From contig PFMK01000081.1 of assembly GCA_002785215.1 (NCBI GenBank), positions 1 through 25,259 of the forward strand: 25,259 bases of DNA, read 5' to 3'. Within the stretch, counting starts at the first letter, position 1. Each line of letters begins with the position of its first letter. The notes under the pieces are model-generated. The model saw nothing but the letters and a program-made list of their open reading frames with translations. It was not told the origin of the DNA and made no database searches. The position numbers and the translations under genes were made by a program. This DNA is from Candidatus Gottesmanbacteria bacterium CG_4_10_14_0_8_um_filter_37_24 (GTDB lineage: Bacteria > Patescibacteriota > Microgenomatia > 2-02-FULL-39-11). Shown here piece after piece: positions 16,342-24,226 of the stretch.

Positions 16342-17415
16342 ATGTCTAAAAAAGTAGATACAATTATCACCCTTGGCGGTCATTCGGCTCTGGAAATCTG
16401 CCATGGTGCCAAAAAGAAGCATTTTAAAACTATAGTAATTTGCCAAAAAGGGCGGGAAAAAACATATTCAAAATACTACAAAAATCTGGTCGATGAAGTC
16501 GTATTACTTGATCATTTCAAACAATTAACCGACAAACGAACGATGGACATATTAAAAGAAAAAGAACTGATATTTATCCCTCATAGATACTGTCAAACAT
16601 ATTGCGATCTAAATCTTCTTGAGAATGGTTTTAATATACCTGTATTCGGTAACAAACATCTTTTAAAATACGAAGAAAGAACCGGAAAATTCAACCAGTA
16701 TCAGCTTTTATCCAAATCAGGTATAAATTATCCACTTCAGTATAATAATCCGAAAGATATAGACAGACTTGTCTTTATCAAAGTAAATGAAGCGGTAAGA
16801 GGGTATGAGAGAGCTTTTTTCTTTGCTGATAATTACAGGGAGTACTTGAGAAATTCCCATAATTTGATCCGGAAAGGCATAATAAAAGAAAGCGATTTAA
16901 ATGTTGCGGTTATCGAAGAATATATTTTGGGAGCTTATGTGAACTTCAATTTTTTTTATTCTCCTCTTTCCCATTCACTGCACCTAATAGGAACAGACAT
17001 GCGCAGGCAGACTAACATTGAAGGTATAGTAAGAATTCCTGCAGATGAGCAGATGGGACTTCTGAAATATATAAAACCTTCTTATATAGAAACAGGACAT
17101 ATCGCCGTGACAGTGAAGGAATCCTTAATAGAAAAAGTCTATGAGCTGGGTGAAAATTTCGTAAAAACTACCCAAAAAGAAGTTCCTCCCGGGATAATCG
17201 GTCCTTTTGCTCTGCAGGCTGCAATCTCTGCCGGACCTCCAAAAGAAAAAATTGTTGTATTTGATTTGTCTCTGCGGATTCCCGGATCGCCCGGTATTTC
17301 CTATACGCCTTATAGCAAGTATCTATATGGTAAGGATATAAGTATGGGTGAGAGGATAGCTATGGAAGTTGACAAGGCAAATATGTCAAAACAAATTAAT
17401 AGAATTTCAACCTGA
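16342..17415 (+). CDS. purP: PurP paralogue with altered active-site residues
   Basis: A 357-residue PurP-family ATP-grasp protein adjacent to and clearly related to the preceding gene: ITLGGHSALEICHGAKKKHF matches its N-terminus and TNIEGIVRIPADEQ matches TNIDGLGRIPADMQ. Key positions differ: IPHRYCQTYCD for IPHGSFVAYLG, KVNEAVRGYERAFFF for KYHGAQGGYGYFL, GPFALQ (Gln292) for GPFCLE, FDLSLRIPGSPG (Asp308) for IEISCRIVAGTN, and VKESLIE for VRESLLP. Replacement of one metal-ligand Glu by Gln suggests changed substrate, changed chemistry or a non-catalytic partner subunit. Paralogous PurP pairs are known in some archaea, where the second copy is poorly understood. No SD; six-base gap after purP. 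Family is sure, function is not. Confidence 0.8.
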   Translation: MSKKVDTIITLGGHSALEICHGAKKKHFKTIVICQKGREKTYSKYYKNLVDEVVLLDHFKQLTDKRTMDILKEKELIFIPHRYCQTYCDLNLLENGFNIPVFGNKHLLKYEERTGKFNQYQLLSKSGINYPLQYNNPKDIDRLVFIKVNEAVRGYERAFFFADNYREYLRNSHNLIRKGIIKESDLNVAVIEEYILGAYVNFNFFYSPLSHSLHLIGTDMRRQTNIEGIVRIPADEQMGLLKYIKPSYIETGHIAVTVKESLIEKVYELGENFVKTTQKEVPPGIIGPFALQAAISAGPPKEKIVVFDLSLRIPGSPGISYTPYSKYLYGKDISMGERIAMEVDKANMSKQINRIST

Positions 17416-17425
17416 ATGAAATAAT

Positions 17426-18805
17426 ATGGATAAGGACTTAAAATATATGCTTAAAGCAATTACCATCCTTGATGGAAGAAATTGGAACAAGGTGGAAGTA
17501 GTTTCGCAATATTTTTCGGAATACGCTTTGATAAAAACCAGAGTGTTTGTCGAAATCAGATATTTGATTTTTCTTTCCAAAAACACTCATCTTGTAAGAA
17601 AATTGTCCCGAAAAGAAAACGACTTTTTAGAATCTATTCATAAAGATTTTAATCTTGTTGAAGCTGAAAAAATTAAAGAAATCGAGAAGAAAATAAATCA
17701 TGATGTAAAAGCTGTGGAATATTATTTACGTGAAAAATTATTACATAGTACCCTTTCAGATATAAAAGAATTTATCCATTTCGGTTTAACTTCCTATGAT
17801 ATCAATATTCCCTCGTACGCTCTGCTTCTTATTGAATACCGTACAAAGGTTCTCATCCCAATAATTGATCAGATTCTGACGGTTCTTAAGAAGCACATTA
17901 TAAATACCAAAGAAATGTCCATGCTTGGTCGTACTCATGGTCAACCTGCCTTGCCTACGACAATGGGTAAGGAGTTAACAGTTTTTTATATAAGAATAAA
18001 AAAGGAGATTGACGTATTAAGACAAATTCCGATTGAGGCTAAACTTACCGGAGCAATCGGGAACTATAACGCTCACGTATTTGTGGCTCCAGAAATCGAC
18101 TGGCTGAAGTTTAGTTTTAATTTTTTAAGGAGTCTTGGATTGACACCTAATTGTTACACCACGCAAATACTTCCGTATGAATCCTGGTTGAGAGTTTTTG
18201 ACTCGGTTAAACGGATAAATAACATTCTTCTGGGATTTTGTCAGGATATCTGGTGGTATATAAGTTTAGAGTATTTCATCCAGAAGATAAACGAAGAGGA
18301 AGTGGGATCCTCTACTATGTCACATAAAGTTAATCCGATTACCTTTGAAAACGCAGAAGGAAATTTGGGTCTTGCCAATTCAATGTTTGAATTTTTTTGC
18401 CGAAAATTATCCTATTCCCGTCTGCAGAGGGATTTATCAGACAGTACCGTGAAAAGAGACTTCGGCATGGTTTTTGGTTTTTCGTATCTTGCGTGGGATA
18501 GTATTCTGTCAGGACTGGCTAAAATATCTCCAAATATAGAGAAGATGCAAAAAGAGTTGGAAGACCACTGGGAGATCTTCTCAGAAGGGATTCAAACGTA
18601 TTTAAGATTAAAAGGATTTGATGAAGCCTATGAACTCCTGAAAGATAAAACCAGGGGAAAAGTACTTAATAAAAAACAAGTTTACGATTTGATAGATACC
18701 TTACCGATCAAATCAAAAGATAAAAAGATCCTGAAAATTAAGAGTTTGGACTGTTATTCCGGATATGCCGTGAAACTGGTGGATCTGGCACTTAAAGAAA
18801 AATAA
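17426..18805 (+). CDS. purB: Adenylosuccinate lyase
   Basis: Cleaves SAICAR to AICAR plus fumarate and adenylosuccinate to AMP plus fumarate. The 459 residues resemble the E. coli PurB subfamily: HFGLTSYDIN near residue 118, MLGRTHGQPALPTT with its catalytic His near residue 170, and the flexible loop GSSTMSHKVNPITFEN near residue 294 (MPHKVNP is more usual) with the catalytic Ser. EGNLGLAN follows. It releases two fumarates per adenine nucleotide; the aspartase encoded on the other strand could reuse them. Ten-base gap after the PurP paralogue, no SD, three-base gap to purA. Confidence 0.96.
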   Translation: MDKDLKYMLKAITILDGRNWNKVEVVSQYFSEYALIKTRVFVEIRYLIFLSKNTHLVRKLSRKENDFLESIHKDFNLVEAEKIKEIEKKINHDVKAVEYYLREKLLHSTLSDIKEFIHFGLTSYDINIPSYALLLIEYRTKVLIPIIDQILTVLKKHIINTKEMSMLGRTHGQPALPTTMGKELTVFYIRIKKEIDVLRQIPIEAKLTGAIGNYNAHVFVAPEIDWLKFSFNFLRSLGLTPNCYTTQILPYESWLRVFDSVKRINNILLGFCQDIWWYISLEYFIQKINEEEVGSSTMSHKVNPITFENAEGNLGLANSMFEFFCRKLSYSRLQRDLSDSTVKRDFGMVFGFSYLAWDSILSGLAKISPNIEKMQKELEDHWEIFSEGIQTYLRLKGFDEAYELLKDKTRGKVLNKKQVYDLIDTLPIKSKDKKILKIKSLDCYSGYAVKLVDLALKEK

Positions 18806-18807
18806 GA

Positions 18808-20073
18808 ATGAAAATACCAATAATTGTCATTGGTGCTCAGTGGGGAGATGAAGGAAAGGGGAAAATCATTGATTTCCTGTCTAAATCAGCAGATTATGTG
18901 GTCCGTTTCAACGGAGGGAACAATGCCGGTCATACAGTGGTTCTTAAGAGCGAGAAATATCCGTTGTCACTTTTACCATCCGGGGTACTTAGGAGAAAGA
19001 AGCTTCTTATTTCACAGGGGGTGGTGATAAACCCGAAAGTTTTGATAACAGAAATTAATTTTTTTCAAAACAAAGGAATTGTTCCTTCTCTGACTATTGA
19101 TAAACGCGTAAATCTGGTGATGCCATATCATCAGCTTCTTGATGCCGCCACAGAAGAGGCAAAGGGGGATAAAAAAGTCGGTTCATTGAAGTTGGGAATA
19201 GGTTATTGTTACGAAGACAGAAACAACAGGTATGGTATAAGACTGGAGGATCTATTAAACCCACAAGCTTTCAAAAGAAAGTTGGAAGAAGAATTTGAAT
19301 TAAAAAAAAGAAGAATTGAAAAAGTTTTCAAAATGAAAGTAACCTTAAATAAAGATGAAATTTATCAGGAATATCTGAAATACGGTACTTTTCTAAAATC
19401 ATATATAGGCGATGTAAGTTTAATCGTGACTAAATATATAAATAAGAAACAATTCCTGTTTGAAGGAGCGCATGGTACTTTTCTTGATGGTAATTTCGGG
19501 ACGTATCCCTTTACTACAGCAGTAAATACTATTTCCGGTTCAGTATTTCCTTATGTTGGTTTTCCGCCGCAGAAATTAAATATTATTGCCGTGGTCAAAG
19601 CATACACAACCAGAGTTGGTGGAGGACCTTTTCCTACAGAGCTATTTGATGATTCAGGAATAAGATTGCAGGAAAAAGGTATAGAATTTGGGACTGTATC
19701 CAAAAGGAAGAGAAGATGTGGTTGGTTGGATTTTCCGATGTTAAAATACGCACACCGCCTGAACGGATTTACCAGCATTGCCATAACTAAACTAGATGTT
19801 TTATCAGGTTTGCCAGAGATAAAAATTGCTTATAATTATAGAATTAATGGTAGTATTGTGGATGAATTTCCTTCTAATCTTCCGGATATAAAAAAAATTG
19901 ACATTAATTATGAAATATTTAAGGGATGGAAAGAGGACATCGTGAAAATTAGAAAATACACTGATTTACCCAAAAACTGCAGAATTTATCTTCAGGCAAT
20001 AGAGAAAGAGTTAAAGATTCCCATCAGTTATATTTCAGTTGGCGCCGAAAGGAGTGCGATAATTCAAAAATGA
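18808..20073 (+). CDS. purA: Adenylosuccinate synthetase
   Basis: Uses GTP to join IMP and aspartate to adenylosuccinate, which PurB then splits. The 421 residues start IPIIVIGAQWGDEGKGK (P-loop), then FNGGNNAGHTV, VMPYHQLLD, TRVGGGPFPTEL and the late WLDFPMLKYAHRLNG, TKLDVLSGL and SVGAERSA segments. The IMP-phosphate segment usually reading GTTxRGIGPAYED here reads VGSLKLGIGYCYED (residues 124-137), a real deviation. The gene sits three bases after purB and overlaps guaB by ATGA (20070-20073). Overall identity is beyond doubt; the altered loop may affect IMP affinity. Confidence 0.96.
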   Translation: MKIPIIVIGAQWGDEGKGKIIDFLSKSADYVVRFNGGNNAGHTVVLKSEKYPLSLLPSGVLRRKKLLISQGVVINPKVLITEINFFQNKGIVPSLTIDKRVNLVMPYHQLLDAATEEAKGDKKVGSLKLGIGYCYEDRNNRYGIRLEDLLNPQAFKRKLEEEFELKKRRIEKVFKMKVTLNKDEIYQEYLKYGTFLKSYIGDVSLIVTKYINKKQFLFEGAHGTFLDGNFGTYPFTTAVNTISGSVFPYVGFPPQKLNIIAVVKAYTTRVGGGPFPTELFDDSGIRLQEKGIEFGTVSKRKRRCGWLDFPMLKYAHRLNGFTSIAITKLDVLSGLPEIKIAYNYRINGSIVDEFPSNLPDIKKIDINYEIFKGWKEDIVKIRKYTDLPKNCRIYLQAIEKELKIPISYISVGAERSAIIQK

Positions 20074-21512
20074 ATAAAATTGATTTAGGTCTTACATACG
20101 ATGATGTTCTTCTGGTTCCCAAAAGGTCAAAAGTAGCTCACCGGAAAGACGTATCGACAAGAACCAAATTGACTGACAAAATCAGCATGAACATTCCGTT
20201 TATTTCAGCCAATATGGATACGGTAACCGAGAGTAATATGGCTATTGCCTTGGCACATGCAGGTGGTATCGGTATTATTCATCGATTTATGTCTATAGAG
20301 AGACAAGTTGATGAGGTTAAAAAAGTAAAAAGGCATGAGGGTTTTATACTTTACAAACCATTTACTCTTGGACCAACCGCTACAATAAGTTTAGCACGGG
20401 AAATGGCGGTAAAAAATCAAGTATCCAGCTTTGTTATTGTGGATGAAAAAGATAGAGTTTTAGGAATATTGACACGTAGAGATATATTATTTGAAAATAA
20501 TGCAGACCTACAAGTTTCTCGATTTATGACTCCTTTTGAAAAGTTAATATATGGGCCTACTAATATCACTTTAGAAAAGGCAAAAAATTTAATTCAAAAA
20601 TATAAGATAGAAAAATTGCCACTGATAGATAAAAATAGATGTTTAAAGGGTCTGATTACTTCGCGTAGTATTGAACATTTCTATCTATATACAGATTCCA
20701 CTAAAGATAAGTTTGGCCGCCTTAGAGTGGGTGCCGCAATCGGAGCGGTGGGTGATTATCTGGAAAGAGCCAAAGAATTGATTGATTCAGGAGTGGACGT
20801 GTTGGTTCTAGATGTAGCCCATGGACATAATGAGATCGCGATTAAAGCTGTCGGTAATGTCCGGAAAAAATTTAAGGATATAGAGATTATTGGCGGTAAT
20901 GTAGCTACGCCAGGTGCAGTTTTAGACCTTATCAAATTAGGAGTAAATGCCGTAAAAGTAGGTATAGGTCCGGGAGGCCTATGTACTACCAGATTGGTAG
21001 CCGGAGTCGGAGTTCCTCAATTTTCTGCGGTCAGGGAATGTAGCCTAATTGCCAAACGTTACAAAGTGCCAATCATTGCCGATGGCGGAACAAATTATCC
21101 TGGTGACATAACTAAAGCGTTGGCTGCAGGTGCTTCAAGTTGTATGCTGGCGGGATGGTTTGCCGGTACGGATGAATCACCGGGAGGGATTATCTATCGT
21201 CGAGGCATGAAATATAAAATACACAGAGGAGCCGCATCTTTTTTGGCGGTCGCGGACCGTAAGATGGCAAGTAATGAAGTAACTAATGTAGATAAATTGA
21301 ACTCTGTAGTGCCGGAAGGAGTGGAATCAATAATACCTTATAAGGGAAATGTCAAAGATGTTATTTATCAGCTCTTAGGTGCTCTTCGTTCCGGTATGAG
21401 TTACTGTAATGCAATGACCATAAGTGAACTTCACAGGAATGCCGAATTTCTGCGTATAACTGAGGCAGGATTCAGGGAAAGTAAATCGCACAACATCCAG
21501 GAAATTACATGA
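20070..21512 (+). CDS. guaB: IMP dehydrogenase / GMP reductase family protein with CBS pair
   Basis: Most likely oxidises IMP to XMP with NAD, starting the GMP branch. The 480-residue TIM barrel starts LTYDDVLLVPKRS and has a CBS-domain pair at about residues 95-205. VLDVAHGHNE, GGNVATPGAV, the catalytic-Cys loop GIGPGGLCTTR (Cys305; GSICTT is usual), ADGGTNYPGDI, VPEGVES, LRSGMSYC and LRITEAGFRESKSHNI follow. The flap between HRG (385-387) and VPEG (414-417) lacks the Arg-Tyr pair that activates water in ordinary IMPDH. It also has GWFAGTDESPG, reminiscent of the mycobacterial GuaB1 group that was reassigned as GMP reductase. So GMP reductase is a live alternative. No guaA is in view. Confidence 0.82.
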   Translation: MNKIDLGLTYDDVLLVPKRSKVAHRKDVSTRTKLTDKISMNIPFISANMDTVTESNMAIALAHAGGIGIIHRFMSIERQVDEVKKVKRHEGFILYKPFTLGPTATISLAREMAVKNQVSSFVIVDEKDRVLGILTRRDILFENNADLQVSRFMTPFEKLIYGPTNITLEKAKNLIQKYKIEKLPLIDKNRCLKGLITSRSIEHFYLYTDSTKDKFGRLRVGAAIGAVGDYLERAKELIDSGVDVLVLDVAHGHNEIAIKAVGNVRKKFKDIEIIGGNVATPGAVLDLIKLGVNAVKVGIGPGGLCTTRLVAGVGVPQFSAVRECSLIAKRYKVPIIADGGTNYPGDITKALAAGASSCMLAGWFAGTDESPGGIIYRRGMKYKIHRGAASFLAVADRKMASNEVTNVDKLNSVVPEGVESIIPYKGNVKDVIYQLLGALRSGMSYCNAMTISELHRNAEFLRITEAGFRESKSHNIQEIT

Positions 21513-21596
21513 AACTCAGGACTCTTTTTTGTATCTGGAATTATATATAGGGGGTGAAATTCATTCAAAATCAATTCTTGGATTACCCGTTTTAAA
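21513..21596 (+). other. Convergent intergenic gap, guaB / malic enzyme
   Basis: 84 bases between two converging genes. There is a T6 run at 21524-21529 just after guaB, but I see no stable GC-rich stem before it, so termination here, if it occurs, is not by an obvious intrinsic hairpin. Nothing else is recognisable. Confidence 0.4.
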
Positions 21597-22730
21597 TTAT
21601 TCTTTTATACTTCTTTCTATTGAAGGCACGACACATTTATTGAATATGGATGGGATAAAATATCCCGGAGTGGGATGTTTAACGATTGAAGCCAGAGCCA
21701 TAGCTGCTTTGATTTTTCTTTCAAATGTCACCTTTTTGTTTTTGCTTTCTAGGAGCCCTTTAAAAAATCCTGGAAACACTAAGGCATTATTGATTTGATT
21801 ACGATAATCGCTTCTTCCTGAGGCATAAACTTTTACCCCCCAACTCTTAGCGTCGACAGGATTTAGTTCAGGTTCAGGATTGGCTAAGGCAAAAACTATA
21901 GGATTTTTATTCATTGATTTTATTATTCTTTTGGTAAAAATACCTTTTACAGAAACACCTATCAGAATGTCCGCATTTATTACAGCCTGGGAGATATTTC
22001 CTACAAGATTTCTTTTATTGGTAAAATCAAGCAATTCTTTTTTGTAAGTATGGATGTCTATCCTATTGCCGGATATGATCCCTTGACTGTCTGAAATGAT
22101 AATGTCTTCAATACCTGCGAAATTCAAAAGATAAGAAATAGCAGTTCCGGCAGCACCGCAACCTACAATGACAGTTTTGCATTTTTGAAGTTTTTTACCT
22201 ACGATTTTCGTCGCGTTTAGTAGTCCGGCGAGCACCGCTATTGCGGTAGCGTGCTGATCATCGTGCATAACCGGAATATCCATTGTTTGCAGATTTTTCT
22301 CTATTTCAAAACATCTTGGTGCGCTGATGTCTTCCAGATTAATAGCTCCGAAAACAGGTGAAATATTTTTGATGATAAAAATAATCTCATCTGTGTTTTG
22401 AGTTTTTAGACATATAGGAAATGCGTTTATGGAAGCAAATTCGTTAAAAATAGCACATTTTCCTTCCATTACCGGTAAAGCGGCATCCGCTCCTGCATTT
22501 CCCAGACCCAATACAGCTGAACCATCGGAAATGACGGCAACTGTATTTTTTTTAATAGTTAGGTCAAATATTGCATGTTGGTGCGATTTAATATATTTGA
22601 CGATATCAGCAACACCGGGTGTATATAAAAGAGATAAAATTTTTCTTGTATTTAATTTAACTTTGCTTTTAATATAGATTTTACCGTTCAATTTTTGGTG
22701 GAGTCTAAATGATGAGTGTGATTCAGTCAT
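21597..22730 (-). CDS. NAD(P)-dependent malic enzyme (oxaloacetate-decarboxylating type)
   Basis: Oxidatively decarboxylates malate to pyruvate, CO2 and NAD(P)H. The 377-residue protein is the short prokaryotic form without a phosphotransacetylase domain. Seen are LLYTPGVAD with Tyr36, VISDGSAVLGLGNAG, EGKC with Lys91, NLEDISAP with Glu133-Asp134, MHDDQHATA with Asp157-Asp158, the Rossmann VIVGCGAAGTA (187-197), and ALANPEPELNP. These are the expected acid, lysine and metal ligands of the family. It is the second gene of a two-gene minus-strand unit, six bases after aspA. No fumarase is nearby, so the malate source is not shown. Cofactor preference cannot be decided by eye. Confidence 0.94.
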   Translation of the reverse strand: MTESHSSFRLHQKLNGKIYIKSKVKLNTRKILSLLYTPGVADIVKYIKSHQHAIFDLTIKKNTVAVISDGSAVLGLGNAGADAALPVMEGKCAIFNEFASINAFPICLKTQNTDEIIFIIKNISPVFGAINLEDISAPRCFEIEKNLQTMDIPVMHDDQHATAIAVLAGLLNATKIVGKKLQKCKTVIVGCGAAGTAISYLLNFAGIEDIIISDSQGIISGNRIDIHTYKKELLDFTNKRNLVGNISQAVINADILIGVSVKGIFTKRIIKSMNKNPIVFALANPEPELNPVDAKSWGVKVYASGRSDYRNQINNALVFPGFFKGLLESKNKKVTFERKIKAAMALASIVKHPTPGYFIPSIFNKCVVPSIERSIKE

Positions 22731-22736
22731 AAAATA

Positions 22737-24143
22737 TTATTTTTGTAAATTAGGTTTTGTTAAATGCTTCAGGCGAAATAACCTATTAGCCGTATCTTTT
22801 GGGATAAATCCTTTCTCTACGGCAGAATCCTTGAGAGACTTTCCCGTTTTCAACGAAATTTTGACCAGCTCGATGGTTTTATCATAGCCAAGATACGGGT
22901 TCAGAATTGCTGCTATTCCACTGCTTCTGTCCAGCCAGTATCGGCAAGTATCTTCATTGGCTTTAATTCCCTTCAGGCACTTATTGTTGAACATATTTAC
23001 CGCGTTTGTAAGTATTTTTATTTGACTGATAAGATTATGCGCCACAAGAGGAAGCATGACGTTTAATTCAAGTTGACCTGACATTGAGGATAGGAGTATC
23101 GTTTGGTCGAATCCGATTATCTGGAAACACACCATTGTCATCATTTCTATAATAGACGGGTTCACTTTTCCCGGCATGATTGATGAACCCTGTTGCACGT
23201 CAGGAAGACTTATTTCCGACAAGCCTGTTTTTGGACCTGAGGAAAGCAAGCGAAGATCATTGCCAATTCTTATAAGTGTTTGGGAAATATTTCTTAAGGA
23301 TGAAGAAAAAAATAAGAGATCTGAAGTATTTTGCATGGATTCAAATAGATTATCTGATTTAATAAGAGGTAGTCTTGTAAGATTTACAAGATTTTTCATA
23401 ATCATATCCTGATATCCGGGAGGTGTATTTATTCCTGTCCCAACTGCTGTACCGCCAATACCTACTCTTAGTAAATATTGTTTAGACTCACTTATGCGAT
23501 TTATATCTAATATAATAGACTTATGATAAGCGGAAAATTCCTGACCCAGGGTGATTGGTAGAGCGTCCTGAAGATGGGTTCTTCCCGACTTTATTATTTT
23601 TCTAAAGTCTTTTGTCTTTCTTGATAATAATTTTTCCAGGTAATTTAGTACGGACAGTAAATCAGGGATGATTGTGAGAGCTGTAATTCTTACGGCACAG
23701 GGAATTACGTCATTTGTGGATTGCGACATGTTTACATGATTATTGGGATGAATATAAGTATAACTGCCAAGTGGTGCACCAAGGATTTCATTTGCCCTGT
23801 TGGCAATAACTTCATTTATATTCATGTGATGTGAGGTGCCTGCTCCGGCCTGATATGGGTCAACGATGAATTGATCTGAAAACTTTCCGTTTAATATTTC
23901 ATCGCAGGCTGTTGTAATCGCTTGGAATAATTTTTCGTCGAGTAAATCAAAAGCTCTGTTTGCCATTACGGCTGCTTTTTTGATAATGACGGTAGAGAAA
24001 ACATATTCTTTGTGAGGGTAAAGACCGCTGATCGGAAAATTTTCTATAGCCCTTTGGGTATTAACTCCCCAATAGGCTTTTTTTGGGATACGGACTTTAC
24101 CAAGTGAATCTTTCTCTATTCTAAATAAGTTATTCGTATTCAT
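22737..24143 (-). CDS. aspA: Aspartate ammonia-lyase (aspartase)
   Basis: Interconverts aspartate with fumarate plus ammonia. The 468-residue protein is of the fumarase/aspartase superfamily with the catalytic-loop signature GSSIMPGKVNP (319-329) and SGRTHLQDALPITLGQEF (187-203). Aspartase rather than class II fumarase is chosen from YWGVNTQRAIENFPIS (24-39), VDPYQAGAGTS (94-104), GQLELNVMLP, and KCLKGIKANEDTC, all closer to AspA/AnsB than to the fumarase versions (GAQTQRS, IWQTGSGTQ, GNFELNV). It leads the aspA-malic enzyme unit and diverges from the DUF5661-like gene. Set beside purA, purB and purC, it could recycle fumarate to aspartate. Aspartase versus fumarase is a motif-based decision. 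Confidence 0.87.
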   Translation of the reverse strand: MNTNNLFRIEKDSLGKVRIPKKAYWGVNTQRAIENFPISGLYPHKEYVFSTVIIKKAAVMANRAFDLLDEKLFQAITTACDEILNGKFSDQFIVDPYQAGAGTSHHMNINEVIANRANEILGAPLGSYTYIHPNNHVNMSQSTNDVIPCAVRITALTIIPDLLSVLNYLEKLLSRKTKDFRKIIKSGRTHLQDALPITLGQEFSAYHKSIILDINRISESKQYLLRVGIGGTAVGTGINTPPGYQDMIMKNLVNLTRLPLIKSDNLFESMQNTSDLLFFSSSLRNISQTLIRIGNDLRLLSSGPKTGLSEISLPDVQQGSSIMPGKVNPSIIEMMTMVCFQIIGFDQTILLSSMSGQLELNVMLPLVAHNLISQIKILTNAVNMFNNKCLKGIKANEDTCRYWLDRSSGIAAILNPYLGYDKTIELVKISLKTGKSLKDSAVEKGFIPKDTANRLFRLKHLTKPNLQK

Positions 24144-24163
24144 ATTATTATTATTTAAGTATC

Positions 24164-24172
24164 TGTTATAAT
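24164..24172 (+). promoter_or_regulatory. Extended -10 promoter for the DUF5661-like gene
   Basis: TGTTATAAT is a perfect extended -10 (TGn plus TATAAT at 24167-24172). The -35 region is AT-rich with no clear TTGACA, acceptable for extended -10 promoters. It would give a leader of about 48 bases ending in AAGGAG at 24213-24218, eight bases before the ATG at 24227. Confidence 0.55.
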
Positions 24173-24189
24173 TAAATAGAATGTCTTAT

Positions 24190-24195
24190 ATTATA
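24190..24195 (-). promoter_or_regulatory. Candidate -10 for the aspA operon
   Basis: Read on the minus strand this is TATAAT, 46 bases before the aspA start. No -35 match is seen at the right distance and aspA has no SD. It would lie downstream of the divergent promoter start site, making the two transcripts overlap by a few bases. AT-rich context makes chance matches likely. Confidence 0.3.
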
Positions 24196-24226
24196 GTTAA
24201 TAAATTATATTTAAGGAGATAATATC

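Noticed and set aside
21529..21798. 89-codon open frame on the plus strand after guaB
   Set aside because: Most of it is antisense to the C-terminal coding part of the malic enzyme, and its product shows no family pattern.
22737..24143. Class II fumarase for the minus-strand lyase
   Set aside because: YWGVNTQRAIENF, DPYQAGAGTS and GQLELNVM are aspartase-like, where fumarases read GAQTQRS, WQTGSGTQ and GNFELNV.
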